Assembly (NCBI GenBank): GCA_027943335.1
Contig: BSBK01001302.1
Span: 1,003,501 to 1,067,500 of the forward strand
DNA length: 64,000 nt
Reading direction: 5' to 3'
From: Chamaecyparis obtusa
Taxonomy: Eukaryota; Streptophyta; Pinopsida; Cupressales; Cupressaceae
A program made the position numbers and the translations under genes. Shown piece by piece: positions 22,278 to 34,097 of this stretch. Below the pieces are notes generated by a model that was not told where the DNA came from, searched no databases, and saw only the letters and a list, made by a program, of their open reading frames with translations. The stretch's first letter is position 1. Each line of letters opens with the position of its first letter.

Positions 22278-23545
22278 CGTTAGGAATAGTCCCAAGAGAT
22301 AACTGAGAGGGGGGGTGAATCAGTTATCTACTAGTTTCAATTCTTTATCTAATCAAGTATACTTAAACATAAAGCATAAACCCAATGAAAGAACACTTGA
22401 ACACAACACCAATATTTTGGTTATGGGGAAACCCAAATAGGTAAAAACCCTGGTGGGAATTGACACTCACTAATATTTTGCACTAGTGTATTATGATCCT
22501 TGTTAGAAGATCCTTAACCCTATTAGGAGTTTCTTTACAATTCATTTAGTATAGTAGACCAAGTCAAGGGTTGGACCCTATTAGGGGAGAGGATGCATTG
22601 TCCGAGAGCACACTACTCAAAGGGGTGAAGGCTACAACCTTCTATTTAATAGATACACACTATATCTAGATCTTGGTGAATTGTGCTTTGACCTGTTGTC
22701 TGGACCAGTTCTAATGTATAGCAAAAATAATTTACTTGGTCACATAGACCTTCTTCTGATGGCTCAACACTTCGCACACTCTTCTTTGCTCTTACTGTCA
22801 ACCATGAACCACACTTCAACAATGACTTCTTATAAATATATTTCCTCTAAATGATATAATTAATTCAACCTATTAGAACCAACTTGAAATCATATTGGAT
22901 AAATCATAACAAACTCCAATAATAATTTAGTTGGCTCTACTAAGCATGCAACACATTCTGGGACCTGTCCAATAAGATAATTGTAGACGCACGCTACACA
23001 CTATCGTCACTACCAAAATAACTACATCTTTCTCCTCAAGCTGAATTAGCTCATGCACTCTTAACCAAACATCACTAACTCTTCTCCAAGCTCTAATCCA
23101 AGGGTGCATACCCAAATGATAGGCGCAACTCCAAAACCAATATAATCTCTGTCAACTCTTCTGAACAAACACAGGAAACGTCTACTGGTGAATAGCGATT
23201 ACATAACTTCACTTCTACTGATCATCAAACTTTGTGTTCATGAATGTATCATCACTAACATGTCTCTGTCACATATCCAAGGGCACAAGACTTCATGACA
23301 ACTATATAGACAACCATACACAGAACACTTCATGTTACTCTATCAAGAACACTATTGATGCAAACTGCAATATAACTGTCTATACTAACAATCAACCTCT
23401 ATGTCCATGATACCATTATGATAACATGTCCATGCTTCATATACTTAAATCTTACTACATAAGTCTTCCACACATGCTACTTACCATATGTTGTCATCAA
23501 TGACAAACATACAGACAGCACTAGCTTTTTGGCAAATCTCCAAGA
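22278..23545 (-). repeat. T6 5' LTR
   Basis: It is a direct repeat of 16452-17753. It begins CGTTAGGAATAG and ends CTCCAAGA on the plus strand, so both terminal dinucleotides carry one substitution. CTTAT follows at 23546. Confidence 0.93.
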
Positions 23546-23904
23546 CTTATTGTTACTTCTAACATGGTAAGATCACCAGAAGTCATCAAATCTTTGTAGC
23601 CTTAACCGAAAACTTTATTACTACAATAGTGAAGCTTTGTGGGTTCCATCCCCACCCCAATTTTTAACTTCTAACAATGGTTTCTACAATACAAAAATAC
23701 ATGTGTTATGTGTATGAAGTTTCATGTTTGTATATTTAATTATATTACATACATTTACATTTCAATTATGTTATTGGATGTATGGTGAATACAAATGATT
23801 TAGTCAGTTAATGAATTACATGTTTAAAAGGATTCAATTGAAAGTTTTTAAGGGTATTGATTCACCCCTCCCCTCTCAGTACACACCTTTCCATAATTCC
23901 AACA
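23546..23904 (+). repeat. T5 5' LTR, second part
   Basis: It resumes with the duplicated CTTAT, then TGTTACTTCTAACATGG, matching the 3' LTR at 42005 onwards. It ends ...TTCACCCCTCCCCTCTCAGTAC and then CCAACA at 23904. Confidence 0.92.
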
Positions 23905-23906
23905 AT

Positions 23907-23918
23907 TGTTATTAGAGC
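23907..23918 (+). other. T5 primer-binding site (tRNA-Met type, degenerate)
   Basis: TGTTATTAGAGC differs from the Copia consensus TGGTATCAGAGC at two bases and stands two bases after the LTR. Confidence 0.8.
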
Positions 23919-23968
23919 TAGATCTCTTGTTGAGGAAGTTTAATCATTGAAGTGAAAAGATCTTAAGG

Positions 23969-25201
23969 ATGGACATGTATAAGCTTGACAAAACTATTGA
24001 AAATCATAAATTGGCAATACATATTCTCATAGAATAATTCAAGGAAGCCAAAGAAAAATTGAGAGAGCTACTGATCAAAAGGAAGGAAATGGAATTTCGG
24101 CTCAATAAGACTGATTATTAGGAAGAAGAGATAGAGGATCCATTTGAAGGATCAAGATCTGAATCTAGAAGTATATCTGATGCATCTGAAGGAACCATAT
24201 TAGATCTATATGAAAATAATCAACATCTTATTGATTAAGTGAAAGCACTAAAAATCAATCAAGAGACTCAAATGGTAAGAATGATTCATGTCATGAACAA
24301 TGCAAGATAGGCTAAATAAGAAAGGAATTTTTATATTGAAGATAGAAGATAAATGACTAAAAAGATGGAAGAAAGTGAATCTAAAATACTAAGACTCACA
24401 AACAACCATTTTGAAATTTCCAATCAGATGGTTGTCATGAGTCAAGAAGTCAACCGAGTGAACAATGGGCTTATTAGAGAATTGGAAGACATTGGTGAAT
24501 TAAGAGAAGAGAATGAAAGACTGAAGAATGAAGTGAAAATTCAACAACAACATAATGAGATGATAAAGAAAGCTGAAGAAAGTACTAAAAGATTGGATGA
24601 ATTTCTAAATAGTCAAAGAAGACTTAACAATAGTACTAGTTTAGGCTATACCAAGCATTAAGAGTCATCAAGACAAGATGAACAAGATAATTCCTATGAA
24701 CATAAAAGGCCAAGGAAGTTCTCATGCTATCACTATGGAAAATGAGGCCACACATCAAATGTTTGTAGAAGCAAAAAAAAATATATTCCTAAATCCACTC
24801 CTAAATTTGACAGTTATTGTTATAACTGCAATAAGTATGGACATCGAGCACATGAGTGTAGATCAAAGTTGAATAAGTCCCCTAAGAAACACTACATGGA
24901 AAAGCACTATCGCAATTGCAACATGCATGGACATATATCATAGGAATGTAGGATAAAGATGAAGCAAGTCTGGAAATCGAAAGGACAAAACAAAGTATAT
25001 CAACCAAGAAGACAAAGTAATGCATATACTTTGGATTACAACACTTGGACTAGTTGTATAGCATGTGGTAGATATGGACATATAGAAGAAAATTGCATGA
25101 GAATGCAATGGAGAGGAAGATCTCAAAATTGGACAAATTCTAGAATGGCATATTTACACTGTCACAAGATTGGTCATTTAAGAAAAGACTACAGAGACTG
25201 A
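23969..25201 (+). pseudogene. T5 ORF1: coiled-coil protein with five CCHC zinc knuckles
   Basis: One frame (411 codons) from ATG at 23969 with several in-frame stops. The N-terminal part is charged and helical (KEAKEKLRELLIKRKEMEF). Then comes an acidic Ser-rich stretch and a second coiled coil (RLKNEVKIQQQHNEMIKKAE). The C-terminal third has five CX2CX4HX4C-type knuckles. Two are intact (CYNCNKYGHRAHEC, CIACGRYGHIEENC). Three are damaged, mostly Cys to Tyr (for example CYHYGK-stop-GH and YLHCHKIGHLRKDY). It is probably a nucleic-acid-binding, Gag-like protein. Arrays of several knuckles occur in some plant Copia-related Gag proteins (family knowledge). No capsid domain could be recognised. 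Confidence 0.7.
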
Positions 25202-25475
25202 GCACTAGAGGTGAATGTTAATACAAATGGAAACACCATTGAATAAATCATGAGGATAAGAAGCCAAATGTGGAGAAGAGCAACAAATGACAATGTTGGA
25301 ACAAACACAATAGTCAGTGACACTTCATCCTTTGGATTAGGTGATATCATCACCTACACCTAAGCAATTCAAGTAAGTACGGAACTAAATTTCAATTGGT
25401 TATATCTTACAATAGCTCCTTATATCTATTGAATAAATACAAAATCAGCATGAAATAAGATGCACTAGGTAGTTA
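25202..25475 (+). other. T5 inter-ORF segment
   Basis: It continues ORF1 sequence (ALEVNVNTNGNTIE then stop) and becomes non-coding up to the solo LTR T7. GTTAT at 25471-25475 is the left target duplication of T7. Confidence 0.6.
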
Positions 25476-26412
25476 TTGTGTGCTATAAATGTGTCACACT
25501 TCTATGGATCATTACATGCAAGGAAACTCAAGAATGAGCCCTCACAAATGGATCCATAGCTCCCTAGGCATGGAGTGCAAGGGCTTTTAAGAATGCTCTC
25601 AGCTAGAGCTATTTAGCCTATAACCTTGCTAGTAATCCATGCAATGGGAGATTCAATGAAGACAAGGGCAAGAATGCCAATATCCTCAAGAATCAAGAAT
25701 GAAAATGTAATGCAATGCTATGCTAGAAATGGAAATGCAAGCTAAGCTATGAAAGGAAATATGCAAGTGTTACAACCCAAGCTAATTAATCTATGTGAGC
25801 TAATCTAGAGCATAGAAATGAAACTAATCTAAGAAAGCATAAATATGAAGCTAAGCTAAGAATGCAAGAATGAGATGTAGATTGCAAGAATGAGATGTAG
25901 ATGCTAAGAATGCTCCAAATCTTCAAAAGCTCCAAAGTGACCTAGAAATCCTGCAGCATAAAGTTAGCATAAAAAGTTGGGGATCTAGAATGAAGAAGAG
26001 AGCTCTCCTTTTAAAGGAAATGAGAAGGAATGGACCATGGAGATTAAGAGGCAAAAGATTTAATCAAGGGTAGAGCTTGAAAGAGGAGCAATCCATGTGC
26101 ACAAATATCCTCCAATGAGAAAATAGGAGTTGACTTTTGTGTCCATATGAGACAAAAAGTGCTTTTCCCTTTTTTATAAAATAAGAATAATGCTTTATTT
26201 GTGCAACTTAGGATAAGAGGAAAAGTGGGGGATTTTTTTTTATTAAAAGGGGAGGGAATATTCCTTTTAATCAAATAAAGACTTAGGATAAAATGGTTAG
26301 CCCATAGAAAATAATCGAATAAATGATAGAACTAGGATTTGATCAAGAACAAGCAATTTATGATTTAGCAAAAGGGGCTAATAGTCTAGGTGACCATTTT
26401 TGGGTGTATACA
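25476..26412 (-). mobile_element. T7: solo gypsy LTR inside T5
   Basis: This 937-bp inverted relative of the T1 LTR runs on the minus strand from TGTATACACCC to TAGCACACA. Flanks are GTTAT (25471-25475) and ATTAT (26413-26417), a TSD with one change. No internal gypsy sequence adjoins it, so it is best explained by recombination between the two LTRs of a former full element. The TATA region reads TTTAAAAG. Confidence 0.85.
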
Positions 26413-26417
26413 ATTAT

Positions 26418-26747
26418 ATGTTTTGAGCATGAAACATGTATAGTCAGTAAAAGCATGAAAGTTTGTTAGTTGGTGAAAGTGTCAAGGTTAACCGAGTTGA
26501 AGAATCAACTGAGCAATGTTTAGTGTTAACCAAGTTGTGGTAGGTGAAGCATTTATTTCAAAAATTTGAGCGTGAAAAGGAAGCATTTATAAATATGCAT
26601 TGACGCAAGTCATTTCTTCACACAGCGAACCAGATTGAATTGAGTGAATTTGAGAAAAGCATTTTTTAAGCATTTAATAGAGATTCAAGAAAATCACGAG
26701 CAGTTTGATAACATTCCAAGTAATTTCTTAGCAACCGAGTTATTTTC
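26418..26747 (+). other. T5 spacer before ORF2
   Basis: About 330 bp of T5 interior between the solo LTR and the first ATG of ORF2. It contains words such as ACCGAGTT and TCAACTGAGC that also occur in the Copia LTRs of this window, but no ORF. Confidence 0.5.
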
Positions 26748-29108
26748 TTGAAGATTTTTCAAAGCCCTAAATCTGTTAAAAAAATGGCATCTTTATCAAA
26801 GTCTGTGAAATCCAAGACTAAAAGTGATAAGAAGATCACATTGATTAAGTCCTCAACCTACAAAGAACCAAGATACAAATTGCACCATGAGATTTCATCA
26901 CAAGTTGATCAAATAGGCATTTTTTCTAGCGTACCACCTAGGTTTTTATTGGTTCATGATATACGTGCATATATTCATAGCAAGATAAGAGAAATCAGAG
27001 ATTTCAATCTTGAATCTATGTACCAGGAGTTGTGCCAGGATGGAAAGTTAAACGATGATCACACCCACTTGGAAATCAAAGGTCTAAAAAATTCCCTTCA
27101 TTTCTTGAGGGATTTTAAGACTGAATGGATTAGGGTTGTACTTAGCCATGTTCACGAAGGAAAAATGTGGTTGGACAAACTAATCAAAATCACTCAAGAT
27201 GTCATCCACATGGTTATCGGTTACCCAAAAAATGATAAGGCAAAATCCATAAGAAACCCGCCAAGGACAGAGATCAAGAAACTAACAGGATTCGAGTGGG
27301 ATGGTAGAGGCATGAGGATCAACATGATCACCAATCTAGAAATAAGATTTGGAGCCTATGTTATTGGTTATAATATTTTTCTATCAAGTCGGTCCAATAT
27401 TGTCTAATACGGAGAAGTGGACATAGCATATAAAATTGTCAAGAAAGGTTTACAGTTAGACCTCACTGAGCTACTCCCAAAACAATTGGAGGAGAATATG
27501 AGGATAATTTGTGTTGTAAAGACAAACACTTGTAAGTTTGGTTCACTACTTGATTGTACATTTTTCTACTTGAAAAACTATTTCCCATCATTCGGTAATG
27601 TTGAATGGGATGTCAACTGACCTATCATCATCCAAATCAGTGGATTCATCAAGAACTTAGGTCAAAATTTTGAGGTTGTGATGGATGATTATTTTGGAAA
27701 GTTTAAAGAAAGAATGCATAAAAGGAGCAGGATACTTGCACAATTAGTTAAAAAGCACAAGGAGGATATTTTTTTCTGGAGGACACCAACACCACATTGA
27801 TTAAGGAAATTGAGCCAAGAAGTACATGGCTACCTCCAATGGTCTATGAACTTGATACTGACTGAGCCTCTAAATCAATAAAGGCACTTTCGGCCGATCC
27901 AAAACACCCCAAAGCTACTAGGTTCAAAACCTATGAGCAAGATAAGATGAGAATAAAAATGGACTTAGTTGGAGTTAAGGTTAGCATAAAATCCAAAAAA
28001 ATGATGGACACCTTGACTAAGAAATTCAATGAAGAAGAAGAAGAAGTAGTAGAGAAGCCGGTTAAAGAAGCAATCGAGGAACAACTTCTGATTGGTAACA
28101 GTAAACATGAAGAGGAGACAGATTCAGAGAAAGAACTACAAGCTACACCAGTGAAGGAAAAAGGGAAGATAAAATAAGTAGAGACTCCTACCCGAGTGAG
28201 GAAAAGATCCTCTACAAGTGTTTCTCTACCCCTAAAATGAGGAATAGAAAAAATTACAAGGCCCACTCCTACAAAAACATATCAGAAGAAGAGAGGTACA
28301 CATGCCACCACTGAGAAACCTAAAAAGAAGGTGAAAGCTAATAAGAGGTAAGGATAATATTGACTCTGAAGAAGAAAATGATAATAGTCAATTAAAATTT
28401 GTAGTAAATAAAGGACTATAAATTGATCATCTAGCTAAGAACATAAAGGAAACGGGTAGACTAGCTCACCCTAAAATGAATCAGTTTCTACATATGTCAA
28501 CCAAGGATCAAGAAAATATAGAAGATCCAATCATCAGCATGATGATTGAGTTTTGAATATTACTAGTAGAATTTTCAACTTACATTCCTAAGGATCTTAT
28601 GAGAAAGTATCAGCAAGATGGACATATGCCTTGCATACTGAAAAGAAAATGAGGGAGCGCTCATTAATTTTGGCAATGCCTACTCTATCAGTGTCTGAGA
28701 TCGAAGACATAATGAAACAATATATATTGGAAGGAAAATATTGGAAGGAAAACTTGAAGAAGTTCATGAAGATAGTAAATTTTTGTGGACTAAAATTTTG
28801 GATTCAAAGGTTGAAGCAAACAAAACTACACTGGCAATAATTCCTAAGCAAAAAGTCAAAGGTAAAGGAAAAGGGGTACATTTAGATGATGCAGATCTAT
28901 CTACTAAAGAGCCTATTTATATATATGATACTGAAATACAAGATGATACATACGCTGAAGACTTCTATCCGGCAAGATATATTGAAGAAGAAAAATAGGA
29001 TACTCTCAAGTAGCTAGTAACAATTGGGAATGATGAAGTAACAATAGAAGATATTACTGATGGAGATCCTGATGATGAAGAAAATTATGATGAAGATATC
29101 ACCATCAC
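26748..29108 (+). pseudogene. T5 ORF2, first part: long protein of unknown function
   Basis: ATG at 26748 opens 219 clean codons. The same frame continues to about 27770 with only in-frame stops, then shifts (at a T7 run) and continues acidic and Lys-rich to 29108. The N-terminus is basic (KSVKSKTKSDKK). Residues about 45-290 look like a globular domain with RDFKTEWIRVVLSHVHEGK, IKITQDVIHMVIGYP, KKLTGFEWDGRGMRI and LEIRFGAYVIGYNIF. The later part is low-complexity and acidic (EEEEEVVEKPVKEA). It is not Gag, protease, integrase or reverse transcriptase by any motif I know. I have no function to offer. T8 interrupts it after YDEDITITI. Confidence 0.65.
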
Positions 29109-29491
29109 TATTGGAGTTGATGAGTACATAACCCACAGCTCCCAAGAACACCTAGATGCAAACACTTGTCACAAAAAGAGAGAGAAGAAGCAAGAAGCTA
29201 TGGAGGCCTAAACGCATTGATCCATGAGAGAGGAGAAATCATTCTTGATGTGAAAAACCAAAAGTTGCAATTCAATAATGAATAATCTATTATGAATACA
29301 AAGGAGATCAGTCCTTATAAAAAGAGATCAAAACCCTAAAAGGGTAAAACCTAGGTTGCACAATAATAATTAATAAAGTAATTAATTATTATGCACCTAA
29401 AGTTTAGCTTAAGTAGAAGGAGGTAATAAGTGACTTAATAATTAAATCAAACATGATTTAATTAATAAGAAAACACTTTATTATTCTAACA
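29109..29491 (-). repeat. T8 3' LTR (left)
   Basis: It is a direct repeat of 31713-32094. A TATAAGG-like box on the minus strand falls near 29318-29324, and AT-rich TTAATTATTATT segments follow. Confidence 0.92.
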
Positions 29492-29830
29492 CCTCCCCTT
29501 AAGATAAACTTTGGGAGAAGCTAAAAACCTAGAAAGAACTACTAAAAGCAAATAGGTCCCAGCAAAAAAAGGCATGATCAAGTACCCAAGTACAAAAGAG
29601 AGTCTCTATAAAGCAGAGAAATAGAGAAAACCACATCATAAAATCTCTACTCCAAAAAGAGACAAAGACTAGTTTGAAGGACTGAAGAAACCTCCAAACT
29701 AGGAATGTTCTAGAAAATAGGAACAAGGATGAACATATACAACATCACTGAAGCAAGAAGTTGCAAACTCTTTCAAGAAGTAACTGATGATCTGAAGATC
29801 CTCCACTGAAATATGACCAGGTAGAAAAGA

Positions 29831-30000
29831 CTATAATGTGCATGAGTCCCCTCAAATGACACTACTCAAATCAGGAGGCAAACAAAGGAAAACAACTAAA
29901 GTCAAAGATATAGAATATTGTAATATGCACGAGTGCCCTCAAATGACACTACTTGAATCAGGAGGAAAACAAAGGCAAACACCTGAACTCAAAAATACAG
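29831..30000 (-). repeat. Direct duplication of about 90 bp inside T8
   Basis: The phrase CCCTCAAATGACACTACT and its surroundings (ATCAGGAGG, AACAAAGG) occur twice, from about 29831 and about 29920. It is part of the non-coding interior. Confidence 0.75.
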
Positions 30001-31319
30001 ATGGCATAAAAACACCAAAAGTCTGAAGAGCTTATCAATCAAAGTTGGCAGAGTGCATCCAAAAAATAGAAAAGAAAGAGTGTCCATATGGTAAATGATC
30101 CATCTCACCAGAATGCATAGGTACCCAGCCACTACATCTGCCTAGTATGTAGAATAAAATGCTGAATACATAGCTCACACTATCAAACCAAGGAAGTAGT
30201 AGAACCAATAGTAGAAACCCCTCCATAATGTTGACAAGGGAGTATGATAGGTACACTGAAAAGATCATCCAATATGAACTCCATGATACCAGGAACATCG
30301 AAGGTGCAGAGAGAGTACAAACACAAATAAAGATACCTGAGGCTAATGTCATTGGAGGAACTCTCACATGAAAAAAGTAGATGGAAAACATCAAACCCCC
30401 CTGGCACTATATAATGGAGTGCGAGTACATAGAGCACAAACATGTGCAAAATACCATACATGCAATAGAATGGCACTTTATCTTAGTGTGTGTACATAAA
30501 ATAATTCTATGAAAGTGAATGATACACTGCTCAAAGATGAGAAAAGGCTTCTAAAACAAAAGAAAAGCCTAATATGAGCCATCCCTCAAAGGGAAGAGAT
30601 CCCAGTACCTGAAACATCTAAGATATCTACCAAATTGTAAAAATATGCATAAAATGTACCTAGAGTAGAATCTAGAAAAAAATCTCATAGCACTAGAAAG
30701 ATATCAAAACAATCTTTCCAACGATATATCATTTTCCCAAAATGGAGTCCAGATGTGCAAAATAGAGCTCCCGGAGTGCAAAAATGAACATATGGCTTTG
30801 ACAGTAAAAAAACACCATCAAAAAAGAAAAATCAGAAATGCAAACCTCTAGATTTGGATAGATCTCAGAACCAAATTTTTGACAATATCTCATTTTCCCA
30901 AATTCGACACCGTATGCTCAAGTTATGAGCAAAATACCAACTGCTGCGCTGGAAGTCTCAAAAATGGTGTCTAGAGTGCTGATGCCAACAAACTATGAGG
31001 CTAAAATAGATGGTCATATGGCCTTCATAGTAAGAAACTAATAGGCCCCTAGGGCCAAAAAATCTAGGCCCTTGGTCCTCTGGGTGACCAGGGGGCTAGC
31101 TGCTTGCACCTGGCGATTGGGGGATGGTCCCCATATGACCTCACTGGGGGCTTTTGGTGCAAAGATCACTAGTGATTTCATCAGCAGTTCCATTGGCAGT
31201 TCTACTAGTGGTTTGGTGGTAGTTTCCACTAGTGGTTCAATTGGCGAAGGCCACCAAGCGCTACTACTAAATTTCTTTGCTGTCTCAGATTGCATGCCAA
31301 GGTTGTACGACCTAGCACA

Positions 31320-31592
31320 CAAAAAAATTTGCATCAGAGACCAAATTGTCCAAAATCAACAAGTTTTATATGGATTTTTAGTTTCTCAGACACTCTAAAT
31401 GCAACTGTGAGGTCTTTTTGGGCCAAAAATGCTCCAAAAAATAGTGACCACCTCAGGATCTATGTCGGGGCCGATTACAAAAAATAACTTTGCCACAGAT
31501 TCCAACTTTGTCCAAAATTGACAAATTTTATATGGATTTTGAGGTTCTTCGGCACTCTGAACACAACAGTGAGATATGTTTGAGCCCAAGGT
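31320..31592 (-). repeat. Diverged direct duplication near the 5' end of the T8 interior
   Basis: Segments at about 31320-31420 and 31490-31590 share CAAATTGTCCAAAATC / CAACTTTGTCCAAAATTG, TTTTATATGGATTTT and CACTCT...CAACAGTGAG. The interval between them is GC-richer than the surroundings. No protein is conserved across the copies. Confidence 0.65.
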
Positions 31593-31700
31593 GACCATAA
31601 AAAGAGGTCCCCTAGATCTGATAAAAAACCCTCTAAAACTATAGATTTGACGAACACGACCGAATCTCCTAGGAAGAGGACATGTGAAAATAGATCTGAA

Positions 31701-31712
31701 GCTCTGATACCA
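31701..31712 (-). other. T8 primer-binding site (tRNA-Met)
   Basis: The minus strand reads TGGTATCAGAGC exactly, immediately after the LTR end. Confidence 0.92.
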
Positions 31713-32094
31713 TATTGGAGTTGATGAGTAAACAACCCATAGCTCCTATGAACACTTGCATGAAAACACCTATCATAGAAAGAGAGAAGCTATGGAGGCT
31801 TGAACGCATTGATCCATGAGAGAGGGGAAATCATTCTTGATGTGCAAAAACAAAAGTTGTAATTCAATAATGAATAATCTGTCATGAATCTGTTATGAAT
31901 ACAAAGGAGATCAATCCTTATAAAAGGAGATCAAAAGCCTAAAAGGGTAAAACCTAGGTTGCACAATAATAATTAATAAAGAAATTAATTATCATATGCC
32001 TAAAGTTTAGCTTAAGTAGAAAGAGGTAATAAGTGACTTAATAATTAAATCAAACATGATTTAATTAATAAGCAAAAACTTCATTACTCTAACA
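31713..32094 (-). repeat. T8 5' LTR (right)
   Basis: It matches 29109-29491 and ends CTAACA on the plus strand, followed by ATCAC. Confidence 0.92.
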
Positions 32095-32099
32095 ATCAC

Positions 32100-32692
32100 T
32101 ACAGAAAACACTAAAGAAGAAAGACCTACTGAGGCAGAAATAATAAACATATCAGGTAACTTACCAATATTGGTACAAGTCATTGATATAGCCACTCAAG
32201 GGCAACCTAGGGAGGAGACACCTGAGAAAAAAAAGGACACCACCAAAGGATAGGGTGAAGAAGGACCGAAGGAGACAAATGAACCTGAAAGAAAAGAGGT
32301 AGAGAATAAAGAACCTGATGTCTCTACAATTGACACAAGGTCAGAAGCATAAGGATCTCAGACCGAGGGAACAATCAAAGGGAAAGATAAGGAAGAAAGT
32401 GTGTCAATCAAGCAAGAAAATTCTAATCTAGAGACTAAAGCTCTAATACCTTATGGGAAATCTCCCACATCAAGTACACAGGAGAAAAAGAAAAAGAAGA
32501 AACATGGTAAGGGTCCAGTCACTTTAGATGAGATTATTGAAATTCCTACATGTGACCCGAGAACCCTAAACCTGAAAGCACTTAGAAGATATGGAGACCT
32601 ATGCACAAGGAAGGTTGCACAAGAGAAACTAAGATAGAAGAGTAAGCATAAGCAAGTCCTAGAGGATTTTAGAGAACTTATAATGCAAGTAG
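32100..32692 (+). pseudogene. T5 ORF2, middle part
   Basis: It resumes ITTENTKEERPTEAEIINIS after T8 and includes PREETPEKKKDTTKG, a clean 78-codon stretch from 32401 (SIKQENSNLETKALIPYGKS, then KKKKKKHGKGPVTLDEIIEI) and LKALRRYGDLCTRKVAQEKL. It is strongly charged, with point stops. T9 interrupts it; AGTAG (32688-32692) is the target duplicated at 40226-40230. Confidence 0.65.
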
Positions 32693-34095
32693 TGATGAAC
32701 TACAACTAATTTAGAACATGATTGAAGAACTTCAAGTGATTAGAGATCACCAAACATTGAATTGTTATGTAAGATAATTGAGTCAGTTTTATGTTGTCAT
32801 TGATGTCAACTAGTTTTGACAGTACTTATCATGGTAGTTGCATATATCTAAACATTTGTAGAAAAGAGAAGAGAAAGATGATATTATTGACTTAATTATG
32901 TTGCATTAATCTATTATGGAGATAGAAGAAAAATGTTACAAAGTAGAGTGGTTGTTTAATGAAGCATTCTAGTATACACTGAACAGTCTTGTGTATACTA
33001 AGTGACATTATCAACCAAGCTTGTGTTCACCGACACATTTCTTTGTTAATCGAGTATGGACAAAAGAAGTAAATGATCAACTTAGCCGATAAGTTGATGA
33101 GCTAGAAAGTACCTCCTAATCAGGATGGAAGATAAAGTTTGTTACGAGATCAACGGGTAACAAAATTCAAATAAGATCTAATGGATGGAATCAAAATGTG
33201 TTACTGACACAACTACCTAGGAAGGTTTAAGCTAAAAAAATAAATGAAGGAGACTAAGCGGAAAACTCCGATGGATGAGAAGAAAATGGTTTACTTGTCT
33301 ATTTAAGATACTAGTGTTTCATAATGAAACTTATGCTGGGAGAAGGAGATTGTAGAGATATCACGTGAACATGGTTTCATGCTTTCCTGATCAAACTAGT
33401 TAAGGAGAACTGAACTATAGAGATTACCAAGCATCAAAAAGCTATAACCGAGATACAGTAAGTCACTGAATATTGTTGAAATAGAATTGATATACTGATC
33501 AAAGGATTTGAATGAGCATAATATAGATCTGAACATCTGTAATAGAAGTTGTATTGTAATTAGATCAACTATTGTTACAGTCTAACCATTATAAATAGAT
33601 AAATTTCTTAACTAAGTGGACTTGAAAGTCTCGTAATGTCATTCATAGAATGTACATTTGTTATCCTGTCAACCCCATAGTGAATGCTAGTTGGATGATA
33701 ATTGTTAGTGTTAAATTGTCTAACAAGGTCACACCTTACAGTGTGTTTTGTAACCTTTAACAGGCTTGGCTCTTCACCGAGCTCACTTCAGAAGAGTGAA
33801 CAATTTATGGGTTAGCGGTCCTAGGTGGTTTTTCCCTTTGGAGGTTTTCCACATTAAATCTTTTGTGTTATGTGTTTATTGTGGTGATTTTTTGATTTTC
33901 ATACTTTACATATTACATATCTAATTTGGTCAATAATCACTACAAGAAATTAACTGGTAATCGGTAAAAGCATAGACAGTTTAAATATTATTGTTTACCG
34001 GGCTATAGATTTAGCTGAATTTGTTTTGAAAGATTTACATTTTGTATTCGGGACTGTGGATAACTGATTCACCCCCCCTCTTAGTTATTCTAACA
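32693..34095 (+). repeat. T9 5' LTR
   Basis: It begins TGATGAACTACAACT and ends TTCTAACA. A TATTTAAG box lies near 33298. The palindrome ladder spans about 33596-33800. TGATTCACCCCCCCTC lies just before the end. Confidence 0.95.
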
Positions 34096-34097
34096 AT

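Larger units (their letters stand above)
16452..23545 (-). mobile_element. T6: Ty1/Copia element inserted in the T5 5' LTR
   Basis: This is a 7094-bp element with LTRs at 16452-17753 (3' LTR, 1302 bp) and 22278-23545 (5' LTR, 1268 bp). The TSD is CTTAT on both sides. The PBS is a perfect TGGTATCAGAGC and the PPT follows the AATGCCAAAGGGGGAGAT form. Gag and Pol lie in one frame from 22220 to about 18942 with point stops only, then one frameshift. The outermost LTR bases have mutated from CA to GA at 23545, and TG to CG at 22278. The 34-bp LTR length difference is partly one 26-bp unit between repeated CCCTATTAGG words near 16755-16790. Confidence 0.95.
29109..32094 (-). mobile_element. T8: small non-coding LTR element inside T5 ORF2
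   Basis: A 2986-bp element with LTRs at 29109-29491 (383 bp) and 31713-32094 (382 bp). The TSD is ATCAC (29104-29108, 32095-32099). On the minus strand the ends are TGTTAGAAT...CTCCAATA. PBS TGGTATCAGAGC is perfect (31701-31712). PPT-like AAGGGGAGG stands before the 3' LTR (29492-29500). The 2.2-kb interior has no gag or pol homology. It is larger than typical TRIM elements and is best called a non-autonomous Copia-primed element. It splits ORF2 of T5 and is younger than T5. Confidence 0.92.

Noticed and set aside
24353..25201. Cellular zinc-finger RNA-binding gene
   Set aside because: It lies between the PBS and second ORF of an LTR element with exact TSDs, so it is an element protein.
31038..31398. 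ORFs on both strands in the T8 GC-rich island
   Set aside because: They are overlapping, motif-free and in a non-coding element. Kept only as a composition anomaly.
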